Source of the DNA: Candidatus Desantisiibacteriota bacterium
GTDB lineage: Bacteria; JACRDZ01
Length of the DNA stretch: 13,207 nucleotides
Assembly: GCA_016209155.1 (NCBI GenBank)
Contig: JACQWU010000333.1
Location: 1-13,207, forward strand
Direction: 5' to 3'
Shown: positions 1 through 7,244 of the stretch, in pieces
Layout: each line of letters begins with the position of its first letter
Numbering within the stretch: the first letter of the stretch is position 1
Program-made: the position numbers and the translations under genes
The notes under the pieces: generated by a model
The model's database searches: none
What the model was told of the DNA's origin: nothing
Seen by the model: the letters and a program-made list of their open reading frames with translations, nothing else

Positions 1-501
1 TTGAACTTCATTTACAAGAACTAGTTGAAGTGTCGGCCCTTCAGGCGCATTTGTAATAATAAAACTCTGAGGCATTTCCGGGTTTGGGCTAATTGGAGTC
101 AACCATTTCATCCATGGCTCAGATGGTGAAAGTCCCCAACCCTGAATCCATAATTCACCGTATTCTTCTTTCCAATTTTTATTAAGAAATGTCTGCATTG
201 CACTATTTTCAACACCTTCAATCACCAATGGAACTCCGTCTTTTTGATATCTTCTCAATTCTTTTATACAGGCTTCAGGATTCTCAGAACGTTGATTAAA
301 TAATTCATGAAACCTTGTTGAATTAATTTTTACTAATTTGAAACGATCATAAAGCTTAAACACCAAATCGTTATCAGCTTCATTGCCGTCATCTAATGCT
401 AATCCTGTGGCATTATAATCTGTAAGAATGTTACAAAATTCCGCCGCATCAGAAGGAAGAGTTTTTTCATTTACTTCTAAAAGATTCTTTCCATGTTCGG
501 G
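1..501 (-). pseudogene. C-terminal fragment of a degenerate EAL-domain (c-di-GMP phosphodiesterase-like) protein
   Basis: The minus frame is open from 501 to the window edge (167 codons) and continues beyond position 1. It keeps several landmarks of the EAL fold in order: LLEVNE (ExTE-like strand), GLALDDGNEADND (the LDDFG.G loop with F lost), KLVKINSTRF (KID replaced by KIN), LVIEGVENSAMQ (EGVE motif) and LWIQGWGLSPSEPW (QG.....P end). The residues before LLEVNE, including the signature EAL motif and about the first third of the domain, are absent. A TAG at 502-504 closes the frame, and I see no ATG/GTG/TTG with a ribosome site ahead of the conserved part. A 5'-truncated remnant is therefore most likely. 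Loss of the EAL motif and changes at DDFG and KID argue against catalysis. The C-terminal tail after SPSEPW is unrecognised. An intact gene with a frameshift just upstream, or a purely sensory EAL protein, remains possible. Confidence 0.6.
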
Positions 502-502
502 C

Positions 503-520
503 TAAATTCTGTAAATCCTG
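503..520. repeat. Tandem 9-mer (TAAATTCTG/TAAATCCTG) at the pseudogene break
   Basis: Two near-identical 9-base units, TAAATTCTG (503-511) and TAAATCCTG (512-520), are followed by TCAAAAT. They lie exactly where the EAL reading frame is interrupted: the TAG stop is 502-504 on the minus strand. Short tandem units of the type 'aatcctgt' are common intergenic repeats in many environmental bacterial genomes (general knowledge, not searched). Two copies alone are weak evidence, but the position at the break suggests a recombination junction. Confidence 0.35.
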
Positions 521-557
521 TCAAAATATTTTGTTTATATTAAAAATACTGCTCCAT

Positions 558-602
558 TTTGAAACATAATCTGCAACTCAATATTAACAAATATGTTTCA
601 AA
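558..602. promoter_or_regulatory. 11-bp inverted repeat upstream of hsp20, candidate activator site
   Basis: TTTGAAACATA (558-568) and TATGTTTCAAA (592-602) are perfect inverted repeats separated by 23 bases. The centre is about 115-120 bases upstream of the start site predicted from the sigma-54-like element at 671-686, the usual distance for an enhancer-binding activator. It does not match the CIRCE/HrcA operator. With so AT-rich a sequence the repeat could also be a hairpin or chance, although 11 perfect pairs including G/C positions are uncommon. Confidence 0.35.
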
Positions 603-670
603 TTTAAACACTCCAAATAACAACTAAAATATATCCTAATAAAATCAAGGTTTCTTATATTTATGTATTT

Positions 671-686
671 TGGCATACCATATGCA
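671..686 (+). promoter_or_regulatory. Candidate sigma-54 (-24/-12) promoter of hsp20
   Basis: The element is TGGCATACCATATGCA. The invariant GG (672-673) and GC (684-685) have exactly the spacing of the RpoN consensus TGGCACG-N4-TTGCW, and 5 of 6 bases of the -24 box match. Transcription would start near 697, leaving a leader of about 40 bases to the ATG at 739 that includes the ribosome site. No equally good -35/-10 pair was noticed in the same gap. The element is partly self-complementary (GCATA/TATGC), so it could instead bind a regulator. Confidence 0.5.
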
Positions 687-738
687 TATTATAAAGTGTT
701 CAATGTAATATAAATCTATTAAAAGGAGGTGAACAGAT

Positions 739-1176
739 ATGAATATAGTGAAATGGCATCCCGGAAAAGATGTTGTTAATTTACGCACCGAACTGGATAA
801 AGTTTTTGGGGATCTCTTTGGCTTATCAACTGATACTACTTTTGATAGTTGGGCACCTGCTGTGGATATTGAAGAAACAGGCAATGAATTTATTGTAAAA
901 GCAGAAATCCCAGGTCTTAAACAGGAAGATATAAAAGTTACCCTTAAAAATGATACTCTGACAATCAGCGGCGAAAAACAGCAGGAAAAGGAGGATAAAC
1001 ATAAAAATTATCACAGAATTGAAAGAAGCTATGGAAGCTTCAATCGTTCTTTCTATTTGCCATCAAAAGTCGTAGAAGAAAAAATAAAAGCAACTTATAA
1101 AAATGGCGTTCTTGAAGTTGTTATTCCTAAATCAGAGGAAGCAAAACCAAAAGAGATCGCAATCGATGTAAAATAA
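739..1176 (+). CDS. Small heat-shock protein, Hsp20/alpha-crystallin family
   Basis: This is an ATP-independent cytoplasmic holdase that binds unfolding proteins and forms oligomers. The 145-residue length is typical. A short N-terminal arm (1-38) precedes the alpha-crystallin domain (about 39-132), which opens with WAPAVDIEETGNEFIVKAEI, has the DTLTISGEK strand (72-80), the R-S-Y-G-S-F-N-R-S-F stretch (96-105), and the family signature YKNGVLEVVIPK (120-131). The C-terminal I-x-I motif (IAI, 140-142) that docks into neighbouring subunits is present. The start is fixed by a perfect AAGGAGGTGA at 723-732, six bases before the ATG. It is a single-gene unit: a sigma-54-like promoter lies upstream and a hairpin terminator follows. 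Family assignment is secure. Regulation by sigma-54 rather than by heat-shock sigma or HrcA is inference. Confidence 0.97.
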   Translation: MNIVKWHPGKDVVNLRTELDKVFGDLFGLSTDTTFDSWAPAVDIEETGNEFIVKAEIPGLKQEDIKVTLKNDTLTISGEKQQEKEDKHKNYHRIERSYGSFNRSFYLPSKVVEEKIKATYKNGVLEVVIPKSEEAKPKEIAIDVK

Positions 1177-1180
1177 ATTT

Positions 1181-1218
1181 AAAGAGCTAATGGGATTATC
1201 TATCTCATTAGCTCTTTT
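1181..1218. terminator. Bidirectional hairpin terminator between hsp20 and the DUF2141 gene
   Basis: Arms 1181-1195 and 1203-1217 pair over 15 positions (AAAGAGCTAATG... with ...CATTAGCTCTTT) with one G-U pair and a 7-base loop. Runs of T/A lie on both sides. It begins five bases after the hsp20 stop and sits 11 bases from the end of the convergent gene, so it can serve both strands. Confidence 0.88.
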
Positions 1219-1228
1219 ATATCATTTA

Positions 1229-1666
1229 TTAGTATTGAACTTTTATATTAATAACTATTTCTTTTGATTCAAGAATGAATTTTGAATCTGAAAATTTTGG
1301 AGGCCCGAATTTATTTACAATATTATTAGAAGCTCCATATCCTTCTTTTGGGATGCCCAGCCAATTCGAGTCCATATCTCCGCTTGAATTTTCATCATGT
1401 AAAATTGCGGCCGCATAAGCGCCGTAAGGAATATCAGCTATAGCGGTTTCTGCTTTTTGATTTTTTATTTTTATTATTTGAGTTTTGAATGCTTTATCAA
1501 ATTTATCAGGGAAACCATCTTTGGATTTATAAACAGCAATACGCACATCCCCTTTATCATTGCGGAATTCCGCCATCTTTATTATTATACCGCCTCTTGA
1601 AGCTATTTCACCGGAAAAAATAGTTAAAGGTAAAAAACATAAATAAATAAAAATAATTTTTTTCAT
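1229..1666 (-). CDS. Exported DUF2141-family protein
   Basis: A small secreted or periplasmic protein of unknown biochemical role. Residues 1-19 form a signal peptide (Lys-Lys then a hydrophobic run ending IFSG). The rest matches the DUF2141 pattern as I know it: an early strand with V-R-I-A-V-Y, then a G-x-Y-A-A-A-I-L-H-D-E-N stretch, the acidic G-D-M-D loop, and the hallmark GIPKEGYGASNN, ending in a P-x-F-S-D-S-K-F segment and alternating hydrophobic strands. This implies a compact all-beta fold. The acidic HDEN and GDMD residues look like a possible metal site, which is inference. The start is supported by AAAGGAGA five bases upstream of the ATG. It lies 22 bases behind the LVIVD reading frame, so it is co-transcribed with it. 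It ends against the bidirectional terminator. Confidence 0.85.
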   Translation of the reverse strand: MKKIIFIYLCFLPLTIFSGEIASRGGIIIKMAEFRNDKGDVRIAVYKSKDGFPDKFDKAFKTQIIKIKNQKAETAIADIPYGAYAAAILHDENSSGDMDSNWLGIPKEGYGASNNIVNKFGPPKFSDSKFILESKEIVINIKVQY

Positions 1667-1688
1667 TTAAATCTCCTTTAATTATGTG

Positions 1689-3569
1689 TTATTCAACTGT
1701 TACTATGTTATATACTTCTTCCTGTCCTTTATCTGAAAAATATTTTAGTTTATATTTTCCTTTTGATAATCCCCTGGGGAACTTTAATTGTATTGTATCA
1801 GATTCTAATGAATCAAAGAATTGAATTTTTATTGGATTTTTGAAAACCAGTATTCCTTTACCAGAATCAAACATAAATATATATTTATCAGATACCTTAA
1901 TTCTGTCCGCATAGTAAAAAGACGGGAATGTATCGATTATATAGGGATTCGCATTGTCTTTTATATTCATAATTGTAAAGCCCGATCCTGTACTGTAAAT
2001 ATAAAGATAATCTCCATTTATATCAAAATCATTGAAATTCTGTTTTATTCCAATTTCTTTTATTAATTTAGGATTTGAAGAATCTTTAACATTCAATACA
2101 TGGATGGCTTTTGAAAAAGCAATAAATGCAAAATCATTTTTTAATACAATTTTCAAACCTTCACATGGATAACCCTTAATATCCTTCCCATATTCACCAA
2201 TGCGAAGCGGATATTGTTTATCTGATATATCAATCATTTCAAGACCGCTCACATGACCTTTTTCAGCTATATAAGCAATATCGTTTTTTATTTGAATATC
2301 AACCAGATTCCCTTTAGTTTTATATCCGCCGCTAAAGGCAGGATTTTTGGGATCCGAAATATCTATAATAAGAAGATAATAGTTATTCTTTTCTTCTTTA
2401 TTTGAATTTTTTTCTCCAATTGTAAGATAAGCAAATTTATCATCTGCAAAAATACTTATCGGATATCCCTTTTCACCCGCAAATCTTGGTTTGTAATTAT
2501 ATTTAGACAGGATTTCAATATTTAAAATATCATGAATACTTGCAATGGTAAATCCATTTTTATCTACAATATAGATAAGCTTATCTTTAATAAACATTTT
2601 CATTCCGTTTAAATCTTTATTGCTTGCTATGAGTTTAAAATTATCATCAATATCATATATTTTTAATCCATCAATAATACTTATCAGATAATGTTCAAAT
2701 ATAATCATATCTTTATCAGGAGTTTCCGAATTTTTATCGAGAGTTGTTTCATATAGCGGGTTAAGGTTTGCTATGGGTTCTCTATTAATAGTAAGTCCTC
2801 TATCATTTTCAATAAAAAAAGTATTATCCTTTATCGCAAAAGCATCCGCTGCGGAGTCTGAAATTTGCTTGCAAATAATCTCATTAAAATGCCCTGCATT
2901 TTCTTCAAATACTCTAAGATAATTTTTTTCCCCATTGTCTTTAAAATGTTTTAATTGTAATGCATATATTTTTTTATTTTCATATTTTACGGATAAAATT
3001 TTTTCCGCTGAAAATTCATTTGTTATAATATTCTCTGTTATTTTAGGTGTAGGGTTAAATTTAACGACATCGATTGATTTTTCTGTTACAATAAAACTTC
3101 TATGATTATTCGTATCAATGATAAAATCATTATAGTTTCTGCTTAAATTAAAATTTTCTGAAAATGTTTTTAAAAAATAATTTTTCAATAACGGATTGTT
3201 ATCTTTTAAATTATATTCATACAATTCCAATACCATATTGCTAAATGCAGGGATGTAAAATTTATTATTAAAATATCTTATAGATCCCAGTTGATTATTT
3301 ATCTGTATATTATTAATAAATTTGATATATTCAGGTGATGTATAATCGTAAATATTTAATCCTTTTTTACTTAAAATCATTATTTTTTGCCTATTAGCAT
3401 TGGCAATAATATCCGTTATTTCGATTCCGGACAAATAAACAAATACTCCCTGAATTGAAGGATTCTCGCGCTTCTCGCTGATTTTAATATCGTCTATTTT
3501 AATAATATTACGTATATCTTCAATATTTAATATTCTGACACCATATTTTTCATCAACAAGAAATAACAA
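1689..3569 (-). CDS. LVIVD-type beta-propeller protein, C-terminal part of a probably split gene
   Basis: 626 codons read from a TTG at 3569. Repeated blades with LVIVD-like cores are visible: LLIIDISDPKNP (399-410), GLEMIDISD (442-450), IHVLNVKDSSNP (489-500), FTIMNIKDNANP (531-542), each preceded by an 'N-D-I-A-Y-I-A' type strand. A small C-terminal beta segment (about 581-626) follows the propeller. There is no signal peptide, although such proteins act outside the cytoplasm, and the frame starts inside a blade (LLFLVDEKYGVRILNIED). The TTG has no convincing ribosome site, and a TGA lies directly upstream in the same frame. It overlaps the upstream LVIVD frame by 17 bases in another frame. 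Together these suggest that the two frames are one gene broken by an indel, or by a deletion between repeats. Function is unknown; LVIVD repeats are usually surface or periplasmic. Confidence 0.75.
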   Translation of the reverse strand: MLFLVDEKYGVRILNIEDIRNIIKIDDIKISEKRENPSIQGVFVYLSGIEITDIIANANRQKIMILSKKGLNIYDYTSPEYIKFINNIQINNQLGSIRYFNNKFYIPAFSNMVLELYEYNLKDNNPLLKNYFLKTFSENFNLSRNYNDFIIDTNNHRSFIVTEKSIDVVKFNPTPKITENIITNEFSAEKILSVKYENKKIYALQLKHFKDNGEKNYLRVFEENAGHFNEIICKQISDSAADAFAIKDNTFFIENDRGLTINREPIANLNPLYETTLDKNSETPDKDMIIFEHYLISIIDGLKIYDIDDNFKLIASNKDLNGMKMFIKDKLIYIVDKNGFTIASIHDILNIEILSKYNYKPRFAGEKGYPISIFADDKFAYLTIGEKNSNKEEKNNYYLLIIDISDPKNPAFSGGYKTKGNLVDIQIKNDIAYIAEKGHVSGLEMIDISDKQYPLRIGEYGKDIKGYPCEGLKIVLKNDFAFIAFSKAIHVLNVKDSSNPKLIKEIGIKQNFNDFDINGDYLYIYSTGSGFTIMNIKDNANPYIIDTFPSFYYADRIKVSDKYIFMFDSGKGILVFKNPIKIQFFDSLESDTIQLKFPRGLSKGKYKLKYFSDKGQEEVYNIVTVE

Positions 3570-4956
3570 TCAAACCCTGCTCGCGGTCAGCAATATAGGC
3601 AATATTATTTTTGATTTCAATATACTCTATATTTCCTGAAAAAGAAAAAAAGTTTTTAACCTCCACCTTCTCAGGATCAAAAAAATCATAACTGGTTATT
3701 CCTTCTTTTACCTGCCCATAACCCGGCTCACCTGTTCTTTCAAAAAAATTCTTTCTAAATACTTTATATTTACTTAAATCAAGTTTAAATATGTCATTCT
3801 TGTTCAATTTTTTTATTGAATGATTTTCATCAATTGCGAATATTTCGGACCTCTGCTTACTTGAAAAAGTAAAAAAATACTTATCCATATAAAAAATAAA
3901 CTGACAATCATAATTTAATTTAAACATATCAATATACTTAGGATTATTATAGTCATCAAAATTAAATACTAATAAACGTTCTTTTTCCTCGTTTCCCTCA
4001 AAAATACTCATGTTTAGTGAAATAAATAATAAATCTTTTTGAAATGTATAATATATTGGAGGGATGGGTATATTAGTATTACTTTTCTCCAAAATTAAAT
4101 TGTAATTTTTATAAATGGAATTATCTTCAATAAAATTAGATACATCTTTAATTGCAGGATTTGCCGGATTTGTTATATCTATTGATATGATATTAATATT
4201 TTTATTTGTCTGTTTATTTAACCTTGCTTCCAAATTATAATTAGTCACCAATAATTTCTTATTTCTATATCCGGCAAAATAATACATATTTTTATTTAAA
4301 TCTATTTTTGAAATTAATTTAGGATTTTTAGGCATGTCAAACTCAAAGCACATAAAACCTTTGGATGTCAGCAAATATAAATTTTTTTCATCAAGATACA
4401 TATCTCTTATATCTGATTCATTATTATCGTCCATAGCATTTTTATTGATTTTGGTAATCAGAAGCGGAGTTGATGGATTTTTTATATCAAAAACAATTAT
4501 AGTTTCATCTGTTTTCGCATCTGATGAATCAGGTATATTCAGCAAAATAAGTTTGTCATTTTTTATTTTTAAATACTTCCCTATACCATTATCATCATAA
4601 GTAAAACAAAGTTTTATTTTTTTTAAGTTTGATATATCAAACACCATTAAAATATGACCGCGATAATTACCCCAGGCAAAGATATAATTTCCATATTGAA
4701 TTATTTCTTGTGAACCTGTGCGGGAATGCAAAAAAATATTACTTATGAAATCCGTTCCATATACATAATCTGAAGTCAAATAAAAGGAACCTTCTTTGTT
4801 AAAATTATTAACATGAAAAAGTATTGTTGTATCATTATAAGTATTGATTTTAACTGCCGGTTTTTCTTCCGGATTATTTCCTCTTATTGCACAAGGGCAG
4901 AAAGTTATTATAAATAACAAAAAAATAAATTGATTTAGAAATTTAATTTTCTCCAT
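3553..4956 (-). CDS. Exported LVIVD-type beta-propeller protein, N-terminal part of a probably split gene
   Basis: 467 residues. Residues 1 to about 26 form a signal peptide (M-E-K-I-K, then a long Phe/Ile/Leu core ending in F-C-P-C-A-I-R-G). The cysteines do not make a standard lipobox, so signal peptidase I cleavage is more likely. Propeller-like repeats follow: VFDIKNPSTPLLITKI, FEFDMPKNPKLISKI, SIDITNPANPAIKDV, and the terminal blade strand NNIAYIADREQGLIVIS before the TGA at 3553-3555. The frame ends in the middle of a blade, exactly where the overlapping downstream frame begins in the middle of a blade. The start has GGAG seven bases upstream. It is the first gene of a minus-strand operon with the downstream frame and the DUF2141 gene, and has a long leader. 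No enzymatic motif is seen; a structural or binding role outside the cytoplasm is inferred. Confidence 0.78.
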   Translation of the reverse strand: MEKIKFLNQFIFLLFIITFCPCAIRGNNPEEKPAVKINTYNDTTILFHVNNFNKEGSFYLTSDYVYGTDFISNIFLHSRTGSQEIIQYGNYIFAWGNYRGHILMVFDISNLKKIKLCFTYDDNGIGKYLKIKNDKLILLNIPDSSDAKTDETIIVFDIKNPSTPLLITKINKNAMDDNNESDIRDMYLDEKNLYLLTSKGFMCFEFDMPKNPKLISKIDLNKNMYYFAGYRNKKLLVTNYNLEARLNKQTNKNINIISIDITNPANPAIKDVSNFIEDNSIYKNYNLILEKSNTNIPIPPIYYTFQKDLLFISLNMSIFEGNEEKERLLVFNFDDYNNPKYIDMFKLNYDCQFIFYMDKYFFTFSSKQRSEIFAIDENHSIKKLNKNDIFKLDLSKYKVFRKNFFERTGEPGYGQVKEGITSYDFFDPEKVEVKNFFSFSGNIEYIEIKNNIAYIADREQGLIVISC

Positions 4957-4983
4957 AATATTTCTCCAAAAAATAGGAACCCT

Positions 4984-5016
4984 GCGGCAGAGACCGCTTA
5001 CGTATCTTCCGTCTCT
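4984..5016 (-). promoter_or_regulatory. Leader segment with two mutually exclusive stems ahead of the LVIVD gene
   Basis: Read on the minus strand, AGAGAC (5016-5011) can pair with GTCTCT (4994-4989) around a 16-base loop. Alternatively GCGG (4997-4994) can pair with CCGC (4987-4984) around a 6-base loop whose bases belong to the first stem. The two stems share base 4994 and exclude each other. A T-rich tract and then the GGAG ribosome site follow about 20 bases later. This is much more GC-rich than the surroundings. I could not fit it to GEMM, TPP, SAM, cobalamin or other riboswitch consensus sequences. Treat it as an unassigned structured leader or a dispersed repeat. Confidence 0.3.
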
Positions 5017-5054
5017 CTTTGGTATTCTTGATTATTTATTTTGTGCCAATTTAT

Positions 5055-5075
5055 CCCTGCCTAAGAAAGGCAGGG
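5055..5075. repeat. Perfect 8-bp hairpin (CCCTGCCT/AGGCAGGG)
   Basis: CCCTGCCT (5055-5062) and AGGCAGGG (5068-5075) flank a 5-base loop, with one G-T pair outside. It is strikingly GC-rich in an AT-rich gap. No T-run follows on either strand, so it is not a classic terminator. It could be a REP-like dispersed palindrome or part of the LVIVD leader RNA. Confidence 0.5.
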
Positions 5076-5208
5076 GATTAATGATACATCCAGATAAATA
5101 AAACTGTCTTCAATTTAATTTTTTATTTCTTATTCGTATTTAATCTCCTATATTAGCTGTTTGTTTTATCTATAAATCAAATCTGCATATATTAATTATC
5201 TATCTTTA

Positions 5209-5237
5209 ATGTTAGATTATATTTTTTATTTAGTCAA
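5209..5237 (-). promoter_or_regulatory. Candidate sigma-70 promoter for the LVIVD-DUF2141 operon
   Basis: On the minus strand TTGACT (5237-5232) is followed after 17 bases by TAACAT (5214-5209, 4 of 6 to consensus). Transcription from near 5202 would give a leader of about 245 bases before the ATG at 4956. The -35 match is strong and the -10 moderate. Confidence 0.4.
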
Positions 5238-5262
5238 TATTCAGGCTGCATATTAAAAGGTT

Positions 5263-5290
5263 TTGACTTTTTCATTGATTTTGATATAAT
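5263..5290 (+). promoter_or_regulatory. Sigma-70 promoter of the aro operon
   Basis: TTGACT (5263-5268), a 16-base spacer, and TATAAT (5285-5290) with an extended -10 TG at 5282-5283. The start site would be near 5297, giving a 30-base leader that contains AGGAGA (5315-5320) before the aroF ATG. The leader is too short for a ribosome-mediated attenuator, so control probably acts on the enzyme rather than on transcription. Confidence 0.8.
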
Positions 5291-5326
5291 TCTTTGAACT
5301 TTTGATTAATGAATAGGAGATAAATT

Positions 5327-6343
5327 ATGATAATAGTACTCAGGCCTGATGCAACTGAAGAACAAATTAAACATATTTGCGATAAGCTGACAGCTCTTGG
5401 AGTTAAAGTAAATATTTCTAAAGGTGTAGAAAGAACAGTAATCGGGGCTATCGGACCTGAAGACGTGCTAAGAACGCATCCTCTGGAAACTTTTCCGGGG
5501 GTAGAGGAAGTTATGGCTATTTTAAAACCATATAAATTTGCCAGCCGTGAATTCAAAAAAGAAGATACCCTTATTAAAATAGATAATATCACTATTGGCG
5601 GTAGTAGAATCATTGTAATGGCAGGTCCATGTTCTATTGAAAACAAAGAAATGATGTTTGAACTCGGGAAAACAGTTAAAAATTCCGGTGCTCATGTAAT
5701 TCGCGGCGGTGCTTTTAAACCCAGGACATCTCCTTATGATTTTCAGGGTTTAGGAGAAGAAGGCTTAAAAATTCTGGTTGAAGTGAAAAAGAAAATCGGA
5801 CTTCCTGTGGTTACTGAAGTTATGGACACAAGGGATGTAGAGTCAGTTGTTGAACATGCGGATATTATCCAGATCGGTGCAAGAAACATGCAAAATTTCA
5901 ATCTTTTAAAGGAAGTCGGTAAATACCGCAAACCTGTTCTTTTAAAAAGAGGAATATCCGCTACAATTAAAGAATTTTTAATGTCAGCTGAATATATAAT
6001 GTCTGAAGGCAATAATAATGTAATTTTATGCGAACGGGGGATAAGGACTTTTTCTTCCGATGAGACAAGAAATACTCTCGACTTAAGCGCTATTCCTGTT
6101 TTAAAAAGACTGACTCATTTGCCTATCGTTGTTGATCCAAGTCATGCCGTCGGCAGATGGTACCTTGTGGAATCAATGGCAAAAGCATCTATTGCAGCCG
6201 GCTGTGACGGATTAATCATCGAGGTACATCACTGCCCGGAAGAAGCATTTTCCGATGGCGCACAATCTCTTTTGCCGCATAAATTTGAAAAATTAATGCA
6301 ATCCTTAAAACCTGTTGCAGAAGCTATAGGAAGAAGTTTTTAG
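5327..6343 (+). CDS. aroF: 3-deoxy-7-phosphoheptulonate (DAHP) synthase, type I-beta with N-terminal regulatory domain
   Basis: It condenses phosphoenolpyruvate and erythrose 4-phosphate to DAHP, the first step of the shikimate pathway, in the cytoplasm. Residues 1 to about 70 form a ferredoxin-like (ACT-like) domain starting [14 protein letters not shown], as in Thermotoga maritima DAHP synthase, where it gives feedback inhibition by Tyr/Phe. The TIM barrel follows (about 90-338) with MAGPCSIEN (98-106), [12 protein letters not shown] (126-137), GARNMQN (184-190), LLKRG (205-209) and VVDPSHAVG (268-276). The likely metal ligands are C102, H273, E299 and D310. The length of 338 equals the Thermotoga enzyme. 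The start has AGGAGA six bases upstream and its own promoter. The stop is followed after eight bases by tyrA. Function is secure; aroF, aroG and aroA(G) are interchangeable names in such genomes, and Tyr/Phe control is inferred from the domain. Confidence 0.97.
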   Translation: MIIVLRPDATEEQIKHICDKLTALGVKVNISKGVERTVIGAIGPEDVLRTHPLETFPGVEEVMAILKPYKFASREFKKEDTLIKIDNITIGGSRIIVMAGPCSIENKEMMFELGKTVKNSGAHVIRGGAFKPRTSPYDFQGLGEEGLKILVEVKKKIGLPVVTEVMDTRDVESVVEHADIIQIGARNMQNFNLLKEVGKYRKPVLLKRGISATIKEFLMSAEYIMSEGNNNVILCERGIRTFSSDETRNTLDLSAIPVLKRLTHLPIVVDPSHAVGRWYLVESMAKASIAAGCDGLIIEVHHCPEEAFSDGAQSLLPHKFEKLMQSLKPVAEAIGRSF

Positions 6344-6351
6344 GGGTATAA

Positions 6352-7212
6352 ATGGAAATATATTTTAATAAAATAACCATTATAGGATTGGGATTAATCG
6401 GGGGTTCAATTGCTCTGTCCTTAAAAGAAAAAAATAAAAATATTCAAATCACAGGAATAGGCAGAAATGAAGCGAATTTAAAAAAAGCAAAAGACAAAAA
6501 CATTATAGACCAGTATTATCTTAATCCCGGGGATGGGGTTGGTGATTCGGATCTTATTATTCTGGCTACTCCGGTAAAAACTATATGTAGTATGATTTCT
6601 GATATCGCTCCTTTTGTGAAGAAAGGAGCTGTAATTACAGATGTCGGAAGCTCCAAATCATCCATAATAAATTATGTTGATAAAATAAAAGATAAAAACT
6701 TTATTTTTGTCGGATCTCATCCCATGGCCGGCTCGGAAAAAAAAGGTGTGGATAATGCGGCCCCGAATTTATTTCTTAATTCTATATGTTTTGTTACTAA
6801 AAATAAGCAAACTGATCCATATTTCTTAAATAAAATTAAAGAATTATGGATAATTTTAGGCGCAGCCATAATAGAAATTTCGCCTGAAGATCATGATAAC
6901 ATTGTAGCGCTTACCAGCCATCTTCCGCATATACTTGCTGTTGCATTGGTTAACATGGTATATGACCAAAACAAAAACAACCAACAAATAAAGCTCGGCA
7001 TCTCAAGCGGATTTAAAGATACTACCCGCATTGCTTCAGGAGATCCTGATATGTGGAAAGATATTTGTATTTCAAATAAAACTTTCATTCTTAAAAAAAT
7101 TAATGATTTAAGATTGGAATTATTTAAAATGGAAACATTAATACAAATGGAGGATGAAGAAGGACTTTATAAAAAATTTTATAATGCAAAACATTGTCGT
7201 GATAATCTATAA
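6352..7212 (+). CDS. tyrA: Prephenate dehydrogenase
   Basis: It oxidises and decarboxylates prephenate to 4-hydroxyphenylpyruvate with NAD(P)+, leading to tyrosine. The N-terminal Rossmann domain carries IIGLGLIGGS (10-19), with D97 in ITDVGSSK. Catalytic and substrate features are SHPMAGSEKKG (122-132, with H123), TSHLPH (188-193) and RIASGDPDMWKDI (226-238), where the Arg binds the prephenate side chain in this family. The 286-residue monofunctional form lacks both a fused chorismate mutase and a C-terminal ACT domain, so feedback control may rest on the aroF product. An AGGGG-like ribosome site is at the end of aroF, and the eight-base gap implies translational coupling. The family also includes arogenate dehydrogenases (TyrAa); the cofactor and substrate choice cannot be read with certainty. 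Confidence 0.95.
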   Translation: MEIYFNKITIIGLGLIGGSIALSLKEKNKNIQITGIGRNEANLKKAKDKNIIDQYYLNPGDGVGDSDLIILATPVKTICSMISDIAPFVKKGAVITDVGSSKSSIINYVDKIKDKNFIFVGSHPMAGSEKKGVDNAAPNLFLNSICFVTKNKQTDPYFLNKIKELWIILGAAIIEISPEDHDNIVALTSHLPHILAVALVNMVYDQNKNNQQIKLGISSGFKDTTRIASGDPDMWKDICISNKTFILKKINDLRLELFKMETLIQMEDEEGLYKKFYNAKHCRDNL

Positions 7213-7244
7213 TTTTTAAATATAGCGCGAAGCTAAAGCTATAC

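Larger units (their letters stand above)
4957..5326. other. 370-base intergenic region with divergent promoters and hairpins
   Basis: No credible gene is present. On the minus strand the region holds a sigma-70-like promoter (5209-5237) and a leader of about 245 bases to the LVIVD gene, containing an 8-bp hairpin (5055-5075) and two competing stems (4984-5016). On the plus strand it holds the aroF promoter (5263-5290) and ribosome site. The stretch 5080-5205 is plain AT-rich sequence. A ribosome-site-like AGGAGA on the minus strand (near 5140) is not followed by a usable start codon. Confidence 0.7.

Noticed and set aside
520-738. CIRCE/HrcA operator or sigma-32 promoter for hsp20
   Set aside because: No TTAGCACTC-N9-GAGTGCTAA-like repeat and no CTTGAA/CCCCAT pair with suitable spacing was found.
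700-745. RNA thermometer (ROSE or fourU) over the hsp20 ribosome site
   Set aside because: The leader upstream of AAGGAGGTGA has no complementary U-rich or ROSE-like stretch that would mask it.
3546-3556. TGATG stop-start coupling between the two LVIVD frames
   Set aside because: The ATG of TGATG reads a third frame that stops after eight codons, so it cannot start the downstream protein. I also saw no slippery heptamer for programmed frameshifting.
4975-5040. Possible GEMM (c-di-GMP-I) riboswitch on the minus strand, because of a GCCGC-AGGGTTCC tail
   Set aside because: The GACGCAAAG core and the GCAAA/GNRA partner are missing, and the closing helix does not pair. Kept only as an unassigned structured leader.
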